DNA from: Pseudoalteromonas sp. NBT06-2
GTDB lineage: Bacteria > Pseudomonadota > Gammaproteobacteria > Enterobacterales > Alteromonadaceae
Direction of reading: 5' to 3'
NCBI RefSeq assembly: GCF_002276045.1
Contig: NZ_NQMR01000007.1
Span: 1 to 64,000 of the forward strand
Length of the DNA: 64,000 bases
Below, one piece after another: positions 47,632-57,117 of the stretch. Position numbers and translations under genes: made by a program. Within the stretch, counting starts at the first letter, position 1. Each line of letters starts with the position of its first letter. The notes under the pieces were generated by a model that saw nothing but the letters and a program-made list of their open reading frames with translations, ran no database searches and had not been told where the DNA came from.

Positions 47632-48153
47632 ATGGAACAAGCCAAAATTGAATTGTTAGTCATGGATGCAAAACAAGCTGATGAACAAGCTTTTACTTTA
47701 TTATTCCAACATTTTAATCCAGGGCTTTTAAGATTTGCTTATAAAATAAGTAAAAATGAACAGCTTACTCACGATGCAGTACAAAATGCTTGGATTAAAA
47801 TCACTAAATCTTTAAAAAATTTACAAGATCCTCGAGCTTTTAAAAGCTGGGCTTATCAAGCAACTCGATGGCAAACTTTAGATTTAGTTAAACAGCAAGC
47901 AAAAGAAAGTGCACTTCAAGTTGATGAGCCAGTTGAAGCTTTAGCACAAGTGAAAAATGAAAATGATGGGTTATTGCTTCATCATATCAATGAATTACCT
48001 GATATAGATAAGCATACTATTCACTTATTTTATTTAGAACAAATGAGCTTACAAGAAGTGAGCTTAGTTCTTGAAATACCGATTGGCACTGTTAAATCTA
48101 GATTAAATCGTGCACGAAAATTATTAAAACAGAAAATAGCTAAAGTTAATTAG
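47632..48153 (+). CDS. ECF-type RNA polymerase sigma factor
   Basis: The 173-residue protein has sigma region 2 (about 20-85: FNPGLLRFAYKISKNEQLTHDAVQNAWIKI, with SWAYQATRWQTLDLVKQ) and region 4 (about 115-170: LPDIDKHTIHLFYLEQMSLQEVSLVLEIPIGTVKSRLNRARKLL). Regions 1 and 3 are absent, as is usual for ECF factors. The following small membrane protein gene, 13 bp away, is probably its partner. Target promoters are unknown. Confidence 0.9.
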   Translation: MEQAKIELLVMDAKQADEQAFTLLFQHFNPGLLRFAYKISKNEQLTHDAVQNAWIKITKSLKNLQDPRAFKSWAYQATRWQTLDLVKQQAKESALQVDEPVEALAQVKNENDGLLLHHINELPDIDKHTIHLFYLEQMSLQEVSLVLEIPIGTVKSRLNRARKLLKQKIAKVN

Positions 48154-48166
48154 AAGGAATATCGTT

Positions 48167-48553
48167 ATGAACTTAGATGATAAAATTAAACAATCGTTAG
48201 AATCCGAAGCTAAAAATTTAGATCACATACTGGCTCATGAGCCAGGCATTTTTAAAATGTTATTAAATGCCTTTAAAGGATCTCTTGGAAGATGGATGAT
48301 CTTAGTTGCAATTGTCACTTTTTTTGTGACCTTAGTGATGCTGTGGGCTGGGTATCAGTTCTTTTTTGTAGAAGTCTCAAGCCAAGTATTAACCTTACAT
48401 AAAATTCAATGGGGTGTGATACTGCTGCTTTCAACATTGGTTCAAATTACTTTGAAAATGTGGACATTTATGGAAATGAATCGTCAATCAGCAATGCGTG
48501 AAATAAAAAGGCTTGAGCTTGTAATTGAAAAATTAACTGATAAATTAGGATAA
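48167..48553 (+). CDS. Small membrane protein (DUF6768-like), possible anti-sigma partner
   Basis: The 128-residue protein has a soluble N-terminus (LDDKIKQSLESEAKN, about 1-40), two membrane helices (about 47-70 and 83-103) and a charged C-terminal helix. It resembles what I recall as DUF6768, found next to ECF sigma genes. It lacks the zinc-binding anti-sigma motif. Its position suggests it controls the sigma factor, but this is inferred from context. Confidence 0.7.
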   Translation: MNLDDKIKQSLESEAKNLDHILAHEPGIFKMLLNAFKGSLGRWMILVAIVTFFVTLVMLWAGYQFFFVEVSSQVLTLHKIQWGVILLLSTLVQITLKMWTFMEMNRQSAMREIKRLELVIEKLTDKLG

Positions 48554-48556
48554 ACT

Positions 48557-48662
48557 TGTCAAGAGTAAGGCGCTTGATTGAGCAATAGCTGGCTATTGCT
48601 ATTGAAGGCAACACAGCTATTGCATATACCCAAGCCACTTAATAATGCTTGTTTCAGAACTT
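48557..48662. repeat. Composite of family C-like core and family B end
   Basis: The first part (CAAGAGTAAGGCGCTTGATT, through about 48610) is the reverse complement of the core of the repeat at 29304-29475. The second part (from ATATACCCAAGCCACTTA at about 48624) is a family B end with TTTCAGAACT. Two repeat families thus abut in one 160-bp gap. Confidence 0.6.
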
Positions 48663-48713
48663 AGGTATAGAACATTTAGATTGATCATATCTTTATTGAC
48701 ATTGATGTTGCTA

Positions 48714-49274
48714 TTATACCAATAAATCTTTAATGTTAGTTAAATCGGTTTTTCCTTCAAGTATTTCATCTGGTGTTAAACCTGATAATTCATGCGGGAA
48801 TACTAACCACTCTTCAGAATCATGGATAAAGTAATCTGGTACGATATCTACTTTAGAGTTTTTAGGTTTGTAATAAGGGCATGCAACACGTACATCTGTT
48901 GGCATATTTAAACGCATTAATTTAGATAATTCTTCTTTTAATGCATAAATACTACGACCAGAATCAAATACATCATCAACGATTAATAATTTATCACCCG
49001 CATTTGCATTTTCAACAATGTAATGTAACCCGTGAACTTTGATTTCTTTTGATTGCAGACCAATACCATAATAAGAAGATGTACGTACAGCAATATGATC
49101 TGTTTCAACACCTTTGAAATCATAATATTCTTGCACTGCGATACCAATTGGAGCACCCCCACGCCAAATTCCGATTATAAAATCAGGGCGAAATCCATCA
49201 TCATAAACTTGTGCGGCAACACGGAACGAATCTTCTAACAGCTGTTGCGCTGTAATAAATCGTTTATCAGACAT
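48714..49274 (-). CDS. Phosphoribosyltransferase (hypoxanthine/xanthine type)
   Basis: The ATG at 49274 is used because GGAG lies just upstream; an ATG 12 bp earlier overlaps that site. The 186-residue protein has the PRPP-binding motif L-L-I-V-D-D-V-F-D-S-G-R-S, the hood region and an early flexible loop (RTSSYYG). It would transfer phosphoribose to a purine base (salvage). The exact base is not clear from sequence. It is a stand-alone gene. Confidence 0.82.
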   Translation of the reverse strand: MSDKRFITAQQLLEDSFRVAAQVYDDGFRPDFIIGIWRGGAPIGIAVQEYYDFKGVETDHIAVRTSSYYGIGLQSKEIKVHGLHYIVENANAGDKLLIVDDVFDSGRSIYALKEELSKLMRLNMPTDVRVACPYYKPKNSKVDIVPDYFIHDSEEWLVFPHELSGLTPDEILEGKTDLTNIKDLLV

Positions 49275-49433
49275 TTGAGGCTCCATAAAGAGAAAGTGGC
49301 TATCGCCATTAATTTTTTTGTAAATTCTACACTAAAAAAAAGCTTATTTGTTGCCATAAGTCAAATTAGAGCAGAAAACCTATCAAACAAGACAGCTTTT
49401 TTGAGTTTTATTCAACTTTTTATTTTAATTGCT

Positions 49434-49458
49434 CAAAAAAGCGCGAACCGAGTTCGCG
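49434..49458 (-). terminator. Rho-independent terminator of pepB
   Basis: On the minus strand CGCGAAC-TCG-GTTCGCG is followed by CTTTTTT. It lies about 50 bp past the stop codon of the aminopeptidase gene. Confidence 0.85.
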
Positions 49459-49506
49459 TTTATTAAATATAACTTTCATTATTAGTCCGAGATGAGGTTT
49501 TAAAAA

Positions 49507-50799
49507 TTATACTTTTTCAAGCAAGGTTCTTGCTACTGTACGCATACCTAATGTCGTAGCACCCGCAGCCCATTGTGGACCTGCATTATTTTCAAAACAC
49601 GCAGCTAAATCAATATGCACCCAACCTTGACCTTCATTACCCACAAAACGAGATAAGAAACCCGCTGCGTTTGAAGCACCACCAAAACCACCACCTTTTT
49701 GTGAACGGCTATTTGCAGTATCAGCATATGGGGATGGACATTTATCCTGATGCCATTTTTCAAGCGGCAAAGGCCACGCGGCTTCAAATTCATCTGACGC
49801 AAAGTCTTCAACTTCACGTACCAATGTTTTATCTAAGCCAAATAATGCGTTGTATTCTTGGCCTACAGCCATTAACGCTGCACCAGTTAATGTTGCAGCA
49901 TCAATAATAAGTGGTGCACCTGTTTCAGTTGCAGCCATTAAACCATCTGCTAATACTAAACGTCCTTCAGCATCAGTATTTAAAATTTCAACTGTCGTGC
50001 CATTTTTATAAGTTAGGATATCACCTAACTTATAAGCATTACCTGAAATTAAATTTTCAGCACAACATAAAAATAGTTTAATGCGCTTATCAATACCACG
50101 GTTAATTGCTAATGCTAAACCAGCAGTTACAGTACCTGCACCGCCCATATCACATTTCATTGTAGCCATGCCTTCACTAGCTTTAATTGAATAACCACCC
50201 GAATCAAATGTGATACCTTTGCCCACTAATGCAGCTGCAACGGGTGCATTTTCATCGCCTGTAGGGTTGTAATCTAATTCTAATAATACAGGCTTACGAT
50301 CACTACCACGACCCACAGCATGAATACCAATCCATTGTGCTTCTAATAAAGCATCACCTTTAATAATTTGATAACTGACATATTCAGGTGCTAACGATTG
50401 AATAAATTCAGCTGCTTTTTCAGCTAAGCTTTCAGGATAAATATCTTCAGCAGAGCCATTTATGACTTTACGAGCAAATAATGCAGATATTTTTAATGAA
50501 CTTAGTTCTTTTAAATCTGACTGTGCATTATCAACAAAAGCAACACCGTCTTGCGCTTTTGGGCTGACAAAACCTTGATAAAAAGCCCATTGACTCTCTG
50601 TACACCAAGCCTCACCTTTGAGTTCTACTTCTTTAATACCCTGTCCAGCTAAAGAGCGTGCTGCTTTTTGTACATTCTTTAATGTTTCATTCTCTGATAA
50701 ATGTACCAAAGCGCCGTCATTATCAAATGACAAGTTTACACTGCACCAATGTGCTGCAGGTGCTTGTTCTGTTAATCTTACAATCATTTTTTCGCTCAT
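49507..50799 (-). CDS. pepB: Aminopeptidase B, leucyl aminopeptidase family M17
   Basis: The second ATG (50799) has AAGAGA at good spacing; the first (50805) is too close to it. The 430-residue protein has the M17 signature NTDAEGRLVLADGL, an upstream VGKGITFDSGGYSIK (catalytic Lys and Asp) and KCDMGGAG. These bind two metal ions. PepB hexamers trim N-terminal residues from peptides in the cytoplasm. The N-terminal domain is shorter than that of PepA, as in PepB. It is divergent from sfsA across 80 bp. Confidence 0.9.
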   Translation of the reverse strand: MSEKMIVRLTEQAPAAHWCSVNLSFDNDGALVHLSENETLKNVQKAARSLAGQGIKEVELKGEAWCTESQWAFYQGFVSPKAQDGVAFVDNAQSDLKELSSLKISALFARKVINGSAEDIYPESLAEKAAEFIQSLAPEYVSYQIIKGDALLEAQWIGIHAVGRGSDRKPVLLELDYNPTGDENAPVAAALVGKGITFDSGGYSIKASEGMATMKCDMGGAGTVTAGLALAINRGIDKRIKLFLCCAENLISGNAYKLGDILTYKNGTTVEILNTDAEGRLVLADGLMAATETGAPLIIDAATLTGAALMAVGQEYNALFGLDKTLVREVEDFASDEFEAAWPLPLEKWHQDKCPSPYADTANSRSQKGGGFGGASNAAGFLSRFVGNEGQGWVHIDLAACFENNAGPQWAAGATTLGMRTVARTLLEKV

Positions 50800-50878
50800 T
50801 TGCATTTCTCTTGCATTTTTGAAGTGACGAAAGTGTACTATATTGCGCTAAGCTACCAAAATAATTGAGACTAAATAA

Positions 50879-51601
50879 ATGAAATTTAGTAGTACTTTAG
50901 GATCTGCCACTTTAATTAAGCGTTATAAACGATTTTTGGCCGACATAACTTTACCTGATGGTGAAGTGAGAACCATACATTGTGCTAATACAGGTGCGAT
51001 GACTGGCTGCGCAGAACCTGGCTTTAAGGTTTATTACTCTACAAGTGATAATTTAAAAAGAAAATACCCTAATAGTTTAGAGCTTTGCCAAAATAATGCT
51101 GGAGATATGATTTGTGTCAATACAACCTTAGCCAATAAAATTGTCAGTGAAGGCATAAATGATAATAAAATCCCTGAACTAAATGGATATGCTACCCTAC
51201 AACAAGAAGTAAAATATGGTGCTGAAAATAGCCGCATTGATCTATTATTAACAGATGAAAATCGTGCTAATTGTTATATAGAAATAAAAAGTGTCACACT
51301 TTTAGGCCAAGGTACACAGTATAATGACCAAGGCTATTTTCCTGATGCTGTCACAACTCGAGGTCAAAAGCATTTAAGAGAGCTTATAAATATGACCCAG
51401 CAAGGGTATAGAGCTGTTTTATTATTTTTAGTGCAACATCAAGGTATCAAAAAATTATCTCCCGCTAGGCATGTAGATGAAAAATATGCTGATGGGATAA
51501 AGCAAGCTTTAGATGCAGGTGTCGAGATTTTATGCTACAACACAGATATAGATGTAAATAATATTGTGGTCAATAAATCATTACCATTTTTACCTGTATA
51601 A
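50879..51601 (+). CDS. sfsA: SfsA family protein (sugar fermentation stimulation / nuclease-like)
   Basis: The 240-residue protein matches SfsA over its length: [16 protein letters not shown] at the start, [15 protein letters not shown], then RIDLLLTD and [10 protein letters not shown]. The last two form a PD-(D/E)xK-type nuclease-like core (D...E-x-K). The N-terminal half has an OB-like fold. Its cellular role is unclear in the literature; DNA binding and nuclease activity have been reported for the family. It lies upstream of dksA, as in E. coli. Confidence 0.92.
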   Translation: MKFSSTLGSATLIKRYKRFLADITLPDGEVRTIHCANTGAMTGCAEPGFKVYYSTSDNLKRKYPNSLELCQNNAGDMICVNTTLANKIVSEGINDNKIPELNGYATLQQEVKYGAENSRIDLLLTDENRANCYIEIKSVTLLGQGTQYNDQGYFPDAVTTRGQKHLRELINMTQQGYRAVLLFLVQHQGIKKLSPARHVDEKYADGIKQALDAGVEILCYNTDIDVNNIVVNKSLPFLPV

Positions 51602-51822
51602 AGAACAAAGTTAACATCAAATTAATTGTGATTTTCTGTAATAACAAAAACAATGACTTACAGAATATTGTTTAAAGTTCAATCAAATTTAAATGTTTAT
51701 TTTTAAAAAGATATTCGATAATTTAGCTTTAAATCGAAAAAACCTTGCTAATAGGTTGAGTTCTTGCTATTTATAGCCGCCGAATTTATATCGGGATTGA
51801 GAATAAGGATTAGGAGTCAGAT

Positions 51823-52263
51823 ATGGCAGAGCAAAAAAAATCAAGTCAATACGCTTACGCGGATATCGCACCGTATCAAGAAACACCTGGTGAAGAGTAC
51901 ATGAGCGATGATCAAGTAGCTCACTTTAAAAACATTCTTGCTACTTGGCGTACTCAATTACGAGAAGAAGTTGACCGTACAAAAAATCATATGCAAGATG
52001 AAGCTGCAAACTTCCCAGATCCAGTAGATCGAGCTGCTCAGGAAGAAGAATTTTCTTTAGAATTACGAACTCGTGATCGCGAACGTAAATTAATCAAGAA
52101 AATTGAAAAAACGCTTAAGTTAATCGAAGAAGATGATTTTGGTTTCTGTAATTCATGTGGTATTGAGATAGGTATTCGCCGTTTAGAAGCCCGTCCAACA
52201 GCTGACTTATGTGTAGACTGTAAAACGCTTGCTGAAATTAAAGAAAAGCAAGCTGGTCATTAA
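51823..52263 (+). CDS. dksA: RNA polymerase-binding transcription factor DksA
   Basis: The 146-residue protein has the coiled coil with the tip aspartates D66 and D69 (FPDPVDRA) that reach into the polymerase secondary channel. The C-terminal zinc finger has C109, C112, C130 and C133. With ppGpp it lowers rRNA transcription and activates biosynthetic promoters. AGGAG supports the start. gluQRS follows after 18 bp and is probably co-transcribed. Length and motifs are standard. Confidence 0.97.
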   Translation: MAEQKKSSQYAYADIAPYQETPGEEYMSDDQVAHFKNILATWRTQLREEVDRTKNHMQDEAANFPDPVDRAAQEEEFSLELRTRDRERKLIKKIEKTLKLIEEDDFGFCNSCGIEIGIRRLEARPTADLCVDCKTLAEIKEKQAGH

Positions 52264-52281
52264 CAATAATTTATCAATTAC

Positions 52282-53208
52282 TTGAATAGTTTATTATCAG
52301 GGGCATATCGAGGTCGATTTGCCCCCTCGCCTTCTGGACCTCTTCATTTTGGTTCTCTTATAGCTGCTCTTGCCAGCTTTTTAGATGCCAAATCCCAATT
52401 TGGTAAATGGTTAGTTCGTATTGAAGATATTGATACACCGCGTAGCGTTAAAGGTGCCAGTGATTTAATATTAAAAACGCTTGATGCTTATGGAATGAAC
52501 TGGGACGAAGAAGTTTGCTACCAAAGTAAGCAACTCGAATTTTATCAACATCATTTAGAAGTACTGTTAAATGAGAATCAACTTTACGCCTGCCAATGTA
52601 CTCGAAAGCAAATTAAAGCTTTAGGAGGCACATACAATAACACTTGTAGAGATATTAACTTACCATTAGAAAATCAAACAATACGTATTAAACAAAATCA
52701 TCCAGTAAATCAATTTAACGATACAATTCAAGGCAAGGTTTTAATATCCCAATCATTTGCGACAGAAGATTACATCTTAAAAAGGCGAGATGGTTTATTT
52801 GCTTATCAATTGGTTGTTGTACTTGATGATATAAACCAAGATATTACGCATATTGTTCGCGGTGCGGACTTATTAGAGCCAACAGTAAGACAAATTTATT
52901 TGTTTGATAAGTTTAATAAAAACGTCCCTAATTTTGCACATGTACCTTTAGCTGTAGCTGAACCAGGCTTTAAACTCTCAAAACAAAATTATGCTCAAGC
53001 AATTGATATCACAAAACCACAGTTAGCACTGTATGATGCTTTACGATTTTTAGGTCAAAATCCTCCTTTCGATTTACTAAACCTAAAAGTAGATGAATTG
53101 ATTCGTTGGGCTGTTTCCAACTGGAATATTACATCAGTGCCTAAAGTAAACGAAATTCAACTTGTTAAAGATGAAAACTCACCACAATGTCAATTTTTAG
53201 CCCTTTAG
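52282..53208 (+). CDS. gluQ: Glutamyl-Q tRNA(Asp) synthetase
   Basis: The 308-residue protein starts at a TTG and matches the catalytic domain of glutamyl-tRNA synthetase without an anticodon domain. Motifs: FAPSPSGPLHFGSL (HIGH-like) and FKLSKQN (KMSKS-like). A zinc site is formed by C-Q-C (about 107-109), Tyr and Cys about 120-124. It attaches glutamate to queuosine-34 of tRNA(Asp). The dksA-gluQ arrangement is conserved in gammaproteobacteria. Confidence 0.92.
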   Translation: MNSLLSGAYRGRFAPSPSGPLHFGSLIAALASFLDAKSQFGKWLVRIEDIDTPRSVKGASDLILKTLDAYGMNWDEEVCYQSKQLEFYQHHLEVLLNENQLYACQCTRKQIKALGGTYNNTCRDINLPLENQTIRIKQNHPVNQFNDTIQGKVLISQSFATEDYILKRRDGLFAYQLVVVLDDINQDITHIVRGADLLEPTVRQIYLFDKFNKNVPNFAHVPLAVAEPGFKLSKQNYAQAIDITKPQLALYDALRFLGQNPPFDLLNLKVDELIRWAVSNWNITSVPKVNEIQLVKDENSPQCQFLAL

Positions 53209-53337
53209 CAAAAAATCAAGGTCATGAGCTATATTTAATCAGTTTACTCCGGTTTACACTTAAATTTTAAGTTGCTCTGGTATATGATACCCCCCTTAAA
53301 TTAAGATATTATTTCACTATGCATTAGGAGACTTGTT

Positions 53338-54789
53338 ATTATTTCCAAAATATTTGATTTTTGCCGTAAAGTTGTCGGGCAAAATGGACAAAAAAAAACC
53401 GAAGATCAATCTCAGGAAGTAAGAAGTATGGGTTCTCCTCACGTTATTGAACGCTCAGATCACGGCGTATCTCGAAAAAGCTTTAGCCCAAACGCACTTA
53501 AAGTTTTATATCGCCTTAAAGATGGTGGTTATGACGCCTATTTAGTTGGAGGTTGTATTCGTGATGCTCTATTAGGCATAGAACCAAAAGATTTTGATGT
53601 TGTAACCAATGCCACTCCAGAACAAATAAAAAAGCAATTTCGAAACTGTCGTTTAATCGGTCGTCGCTTTCGCTTGGCACATATTGTATTTGGTCGAGAA
53701 GTAATCGAAGTTGCTACTATGCGTGGTCACCATGATGCCCCTGAAGATAAAAATCAAGTAAGTCAATCAAGTGAGCAAGGCCAACTATTACGCGACAATG
53801 TATACGGTAGTATCGAGGAAGATGCAGAACGTCGAGATTTCTCTATAAACGCTTTATATTATTCTGTAAAAGACTTTAGTATTCTTGATTTTGCTGGTGG
53901 TATGCAAGCCATTAAAAATCGCAGAATTGAATTAATAGGTGATCCAGAAACACGTTACCGTGAAGACCCTGTTCGCATGTTACGTGCTATTCGTTTTGCA
54001 ACAAAACTAGATATGACCATATCACCTGAAACAGAAGCGCCAATATATGAACTTGCGTCTTTATTAGGTAATATTCCATCAGCACGTTTATTTGAAGAAT
54101 GCCTAAAGTTATTTTTAAACGGAAAAGCTGAACGGAACTTTTTATTATTGAGAAAGTACGGTTTATTCAAAGAATTATTCCCTGCGCTTGACACTTTAAT
54201 TGAAGCATCTCCGGAGGGAGATGAGTTTAAACTCACTAAACAAATGTTTATTAATACAGATAAGCGCATCAATGCAGATAAAAAAGTAACGCCTGCTTAT
54301 ATTTTTGCAGTATTACATTGGTATCCATTACAAAACCGCTGCACTAAGCTAATGGCCGAACAAAAACAAGCTGAATATGAAATATTCAACCTTGCAATTA
54401 ACCAAATTTTTTCTGAAAGTTCAAAGCATATTGCAGTACCAAAACGCTTTACTTTAGGTGCCCGTGATATTTGGCATATTCAGCAGCGTATGCCTAGACG
54501 CACAGGTCAACGTCCATTTAGATTAACGCAACAACCAAGGTTCAGAGCATCTTATGACTTCTTATTATTAAGAGCTAATATCTCTGGTGGTTCACTTGTT
54601 GAACTTGCAGATTGGTGGACAGGTTATATCGATAAAGATGCACAAGTTCAAAAGCAAATGGTGCAAGACTTTAGCAGCCCTAAAAACTCTGATGACCCAG
54701 ATAAACCAAAAAAACGCCGCAGACCACGCCGTCGTAAACCTGCAAATGGCAATGCGCAAAATAACAATGAAAATAAGTCTGTAGAATAA
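53338..54789 (+). CDS. pcnB: Poly(A) polymerase I, probable AUU start
   Basis: The first ATG of the frame (53428) leaves out about 30 residues that are clearly homologous to the E. coli N-terminus (ISKIFDFCRKVV here; FTRVANFCRKVL there). At 53338 an ATT sits 7 bp after AGGAG (53326-53330), an excellent ribosome site. E. coli pcnB is itself reported to start at AUU. The 483-residue product has the nucleotidyltransferase core LVGGCIRDALLG and KDFDVVTNATPEQ, the RRDFSINALYY motif and a lysine/arginine-rich tail. It adds poly(A) to RNA 3' ends. It overlaps folK by one base. Confidence 0.9.
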   Translation: MISKIFDFCRKVVGQNGQKKTEDQSQEVRSMGSPHVIERSDHGVSRKSFSPNALKVLYRLKDGGYDAYLVGGCIRDALLGIEPKDFDVVTNATPEQIKKQFRNCRLIGRRFRLAHIVFGREVIEVATMRGHHDAPEDKNQVSQSSEQGQLLRDNVYGSIEEDAERRDFSINALYYSVKDFSILDFAGGMQAIKNRRIELIGDPETRYREDPVRMLRAIRFATKLDMTISPETEAPIYELASLLGNIPSARLFEECLKLFLNGKAERNFLLLRKYGLFKELFPALDTLIEASPEGDEFKLTKQMFINTDKRINADKKVTPAYIFAVLHWYPLQNRCTKLMAEQKQAEYEIFNLAINQIFSESSKHIAVPKRFTLGARDIWHIQQRMPRRTGQRPFRLTQQPRFRASYDFLLLRANISGGSLVELADWWTGYIDKDAQVQKQMVQDFSSPKNSDDPDKPKKRRRPRRRKPANGNAQNNNENKSVE

Positions 54790-55280
54790 TGTCACTATAT
54801 CAAACTGTTTACTTAGGTTTAGGGGCCAACCTTAATGACCCTATAGACCAAATTCATCACGCTATAGCTGCATTAAAAGCATTACCTGATACTAACTCTG
54901 AAGTTAAGGTTTCTACTTTATATAGTAGTAAACCTATGGGCCCGCAAGATCAGCCTGACTATGTTAATGCCGTTGCTTGTATTCATACAAGGTTGCAACC
55001 TTTAGATTTATTAGCGCTCACACAAAAAATTGAGCTTGATTTAGGCCGAATTAGAAAAGACGAACGCTGGGGCCCAAGAACACTCGATATAGACATTCTA
55101 TTATTTGGAGAACAAGTATTAAATTTACCAACCTTATCCGTACCTCACTATGATATGAAATTAAGAGAATTTGTGATATATCCATTACTAGAAATTGCAC
55201 CTAACTTGCTTATGCCAGATGGTTTAGCAATTAAAGAATTACAAAACACAGTGCCATTAAATGGCCTAACAAAAATTTAG
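54789..55280 (+). CDS. folK: 2-amino-4-hydroxy-6-hydroxymethyldihydropteridine pyrophosphokinase (HPPK)
   Basis: The 163-residue protein has the HPPK pattern: LGLGANLNDP at the start, SKPMGPQDQPDYVNAV, then RKDERWGPRTLDIDILLFG with the catalytic and magnesium-binding aspartates, and VPHYDM. It transfers pyrophosphate from ATP to the pterin alcohol in folate synthesis. Its start overlaps the pcnB stop (TAATG). Standard length. Confidence 0.96.
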   Translation: MSLYQTVYLGLGANLNDPIDQIHHAIAALKALPDTNSEVKVSTLYSSKPMGPQDQPDYVNAVACIHTRLQPLDLLALTQKIELDLGRIRKDERWGPRTLDIDILLFGEQVLNLPTLSVPHYDMKLREFVIYPLLEIAPNLLMPDGLAIKELQNTVPLNGLTKI

Positions 55281-55314
55281 TTTTAGACTTTTGAATAAAA
55301 AATAGAGAACAAAA

Positions 55315-56109
55315 ATGTCAAAAATCACTGTATCGACTTTAAGAAAAATGAAAAATGAAGGCACTAAAATAGGTGCTTTGACTGCTTATGATGCCAGCTT
55401 TTCCAGCTTGTTTGCAGACAATGGCGTTCATGTTTTATTAGTTGGCGATTCAATGGGTATGGTATTGCAAGGCGGTACTGATACTTTAGCTGTGACAAAT
55501 CAAGATATTGCTTATCATACTAAATGTGTCCGTGCTGGCGCACCAAATACTTTTGTTATTGCTGATATGCCTTTTATGACTTATTCAAATGTTGCCGACA
55601 CGTGTAGAAATGCTGCAGAACTAATGCGCGCTGGTGCTAATATGGTTAAGTTAGAAGGCGGCGAATGGCTTTATGACTCAGTCACAGCGTTAACACAACA
55701 AGGTATTCCTGTGTGCGGCCATTTAGGCTTAACACCACAATCTGTTCATGTTTTTGGTGGTTTTAAAATTCAAGGTCGTGAACAAGAACAAGCGCAAAAC
55801 ATGATAAGTGATGCTAAAGCCCTAGAGAAAGCTGGTGCACAATTATTAGTATTAGAGTGTATCCCCTCCTCTTTGGCAGAACGTATCACTAACGAAATTA
55901 ACATTCCTACAATTGGCATAGGTGCTGGTAACCTGACTGATGGCCAAATATTAGTAATGCATGATTTAGTTGGTATTTCAGCAGGTTATATTCCAAAGTT
56001 CTCTAAAAACTTTTTATTAGAAGCAGGCAATATGCCTGATGCAGTAAAAAAATATATGGCTGATGTAGCAAGCGGAGTATTTCCTGCAAAAGAGCATGAA
56101 TTCAGCTAA
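55315..56109 (+). CDS. panB: 3-methyl-2-oxobutanoate hydroxymethyltransferase
   Basis: The 264-residue protein has the PanB TIM-barrel motifs: [32 protein letters not shown], with the magnesium-binding Asp, then [14 protein letters not shown] and the [18 protein letters not shown] loop. It makes ketopantoate from 2-oxoisovalerate, the first step to pantothenate. It follows folK by 34 bp and is paired with panC. Standard length and start. Confidence 0.96.
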   Translation: MSKITVSTLRKMKNEGTKIGALTAYDASFSSLFADNGVHVLLVGDSMGMVLQGGTDTLAVTNQDIAYHTKCVRAGAPNTFVIADMPFMTYSNVADTCRNAAELMRAGANMVKLEGGEWLYDSVTALTQQGIPVCGHLGLTPQSVHVFGGFKIQGREQEQAQNMISDAKALEKAGAQLLVLECIPSSLAERITNEINIPTIGIGAGNLTDGQILVMHDLVGISAGYIPKFSKNFLLEAGNMPDAVKKYMADVASGVFPAKEHEFS

Positions 56110-56166
56110 TAGATCTGCTAGATATTTCTATTAAGGTCACTTCGTGACACCTTATGATTTAAATAC

Positions 56167-56185
56167 CCCCAAAACTATTTTGGGG
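56167..56185. terminator. Hairpin between panB and panC
   Basis: CCCCAAAA-CTA-TTTTGGGG is a perfect 8-bp stem followed by TTTACTT. A second short stem (GTCAC-TTC-GTGAC) lies at about 56136-56148. They may weaken or end transcription from panB in the 120-bp gap. Confidence 0.45.
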
Positions 56186-56229
56186 TTTACTTCAATTAAT
56201 TTCTTTTATTATCATTTCAGGAAAAAAAC

Positions 56230-57090
56230 GTGAAAACGATCACTGAAATTTCAGCTTTGCGTCAGCAAATTAAAATTTGGAAACAAAGTGGCTTAACTGT
56301 CGCTTTCGTACCAACAATGGGAAACTTGCATCAAGGCCATTTTTCTTTAGTTGAAAAAGCAAAAACAGTTGCTGATAAAGTAGTTGCGAGTATTTTTATA
56401 AATCCAATGCAATTTAGCGCCAATGAAGATTTAGACAGCTACCCTAGAACGCTAGATCAAGATCAGCAAGGCCTAAAAGCTTTAGGCACAGATTTATTAT
56501 TTACGCCTACTCCGGGTATTATTTACCCTAAAGGCTTAGATGCACAAAGTTTTGTAGAAGTACCAGGCGTATCTGAAGGACACTGTGCAGGTACACGTCC
56601 AGATCACTTTAGAGGTGTATCTACCGTTGTATGTAAACTGTTTAATCTAGTACAACCTGATATTGCGTGTTTTGGTGAAAAAGACTTTCAACAGCTACAA
56701 GTTATTCGCACTATGGTTGAAGACTTATCCATGCCAATTGAAATCATAGGTGTATCAACTAAACGTGAAGATTCAGGTTTAGCTAAAAGTTCTAGAAACG
56801 GTTATTTAACTGCAGAACAAAAAGATATTGCTAAAGTATTATATGCTAGCCTACAGCGCACTCATAAAGCATTAGTCGCTGGTGATCGTGATTATACATC
56901 TTTGATTAAATCAGCTAAAAATACATTATCTGAAGCGGGCTTAAAGCCAGACTATTTTAATATTTGTAATAAAGCTGATTTAAAAATTGCAGCTCCTGAT
57001 TGTAATAGTTTCGTTATTTTAGCCGCCGCCTTTTTAGGTTCTGTTCGTTTAATTGATAACATACAAGTTGATATAAATGACTTAGTTTAA
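56230..57090 (+). CDS. panC: Pantothenate synthetase (pantoate-beta-alanine ligase)
   Basis: The 286-residue protein has the ATP-binding HIGH-like motif [16 protein letters not shown], the [11 protein letters not shown] loop and a KMSKS-like KSSRNGYL. It joins pantoate and beta-alanine using ATP. GTG start with AGGAAAAAA upstream. It follows panB by 120 bp with hairpins between. Standard length. Confidence 0.96.
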   Translation: MKTITEISALRQQIKIWKQSGLTVAFVPTMGNLHQGHFSLVEKAKTVADKVVASIFINPMQFSANEDLDSYPRTLDQDQQGLKALGTDLLFTPTPGIIYPKGLDAQSFVEVPGVSEGHCAGTRPDHFRGVSTVVCKLFNLVQPDIACFGEKDFQQLQVIRTMVEDLSMPIEIIGVSTKREDSGLAKSSRNGYLTAEQKDIAKVLYASLQRTHKALVAGDRDYTSLIKSAKNTLSEAGLKPDYFNICNKADLKIAAPDCNSFVILAAAFLGSVRLIDNIQVDINDLV

Positions 57091-57117
57091 CTTTTATATC
57101 TTTCTTTGTTTTTTAAC

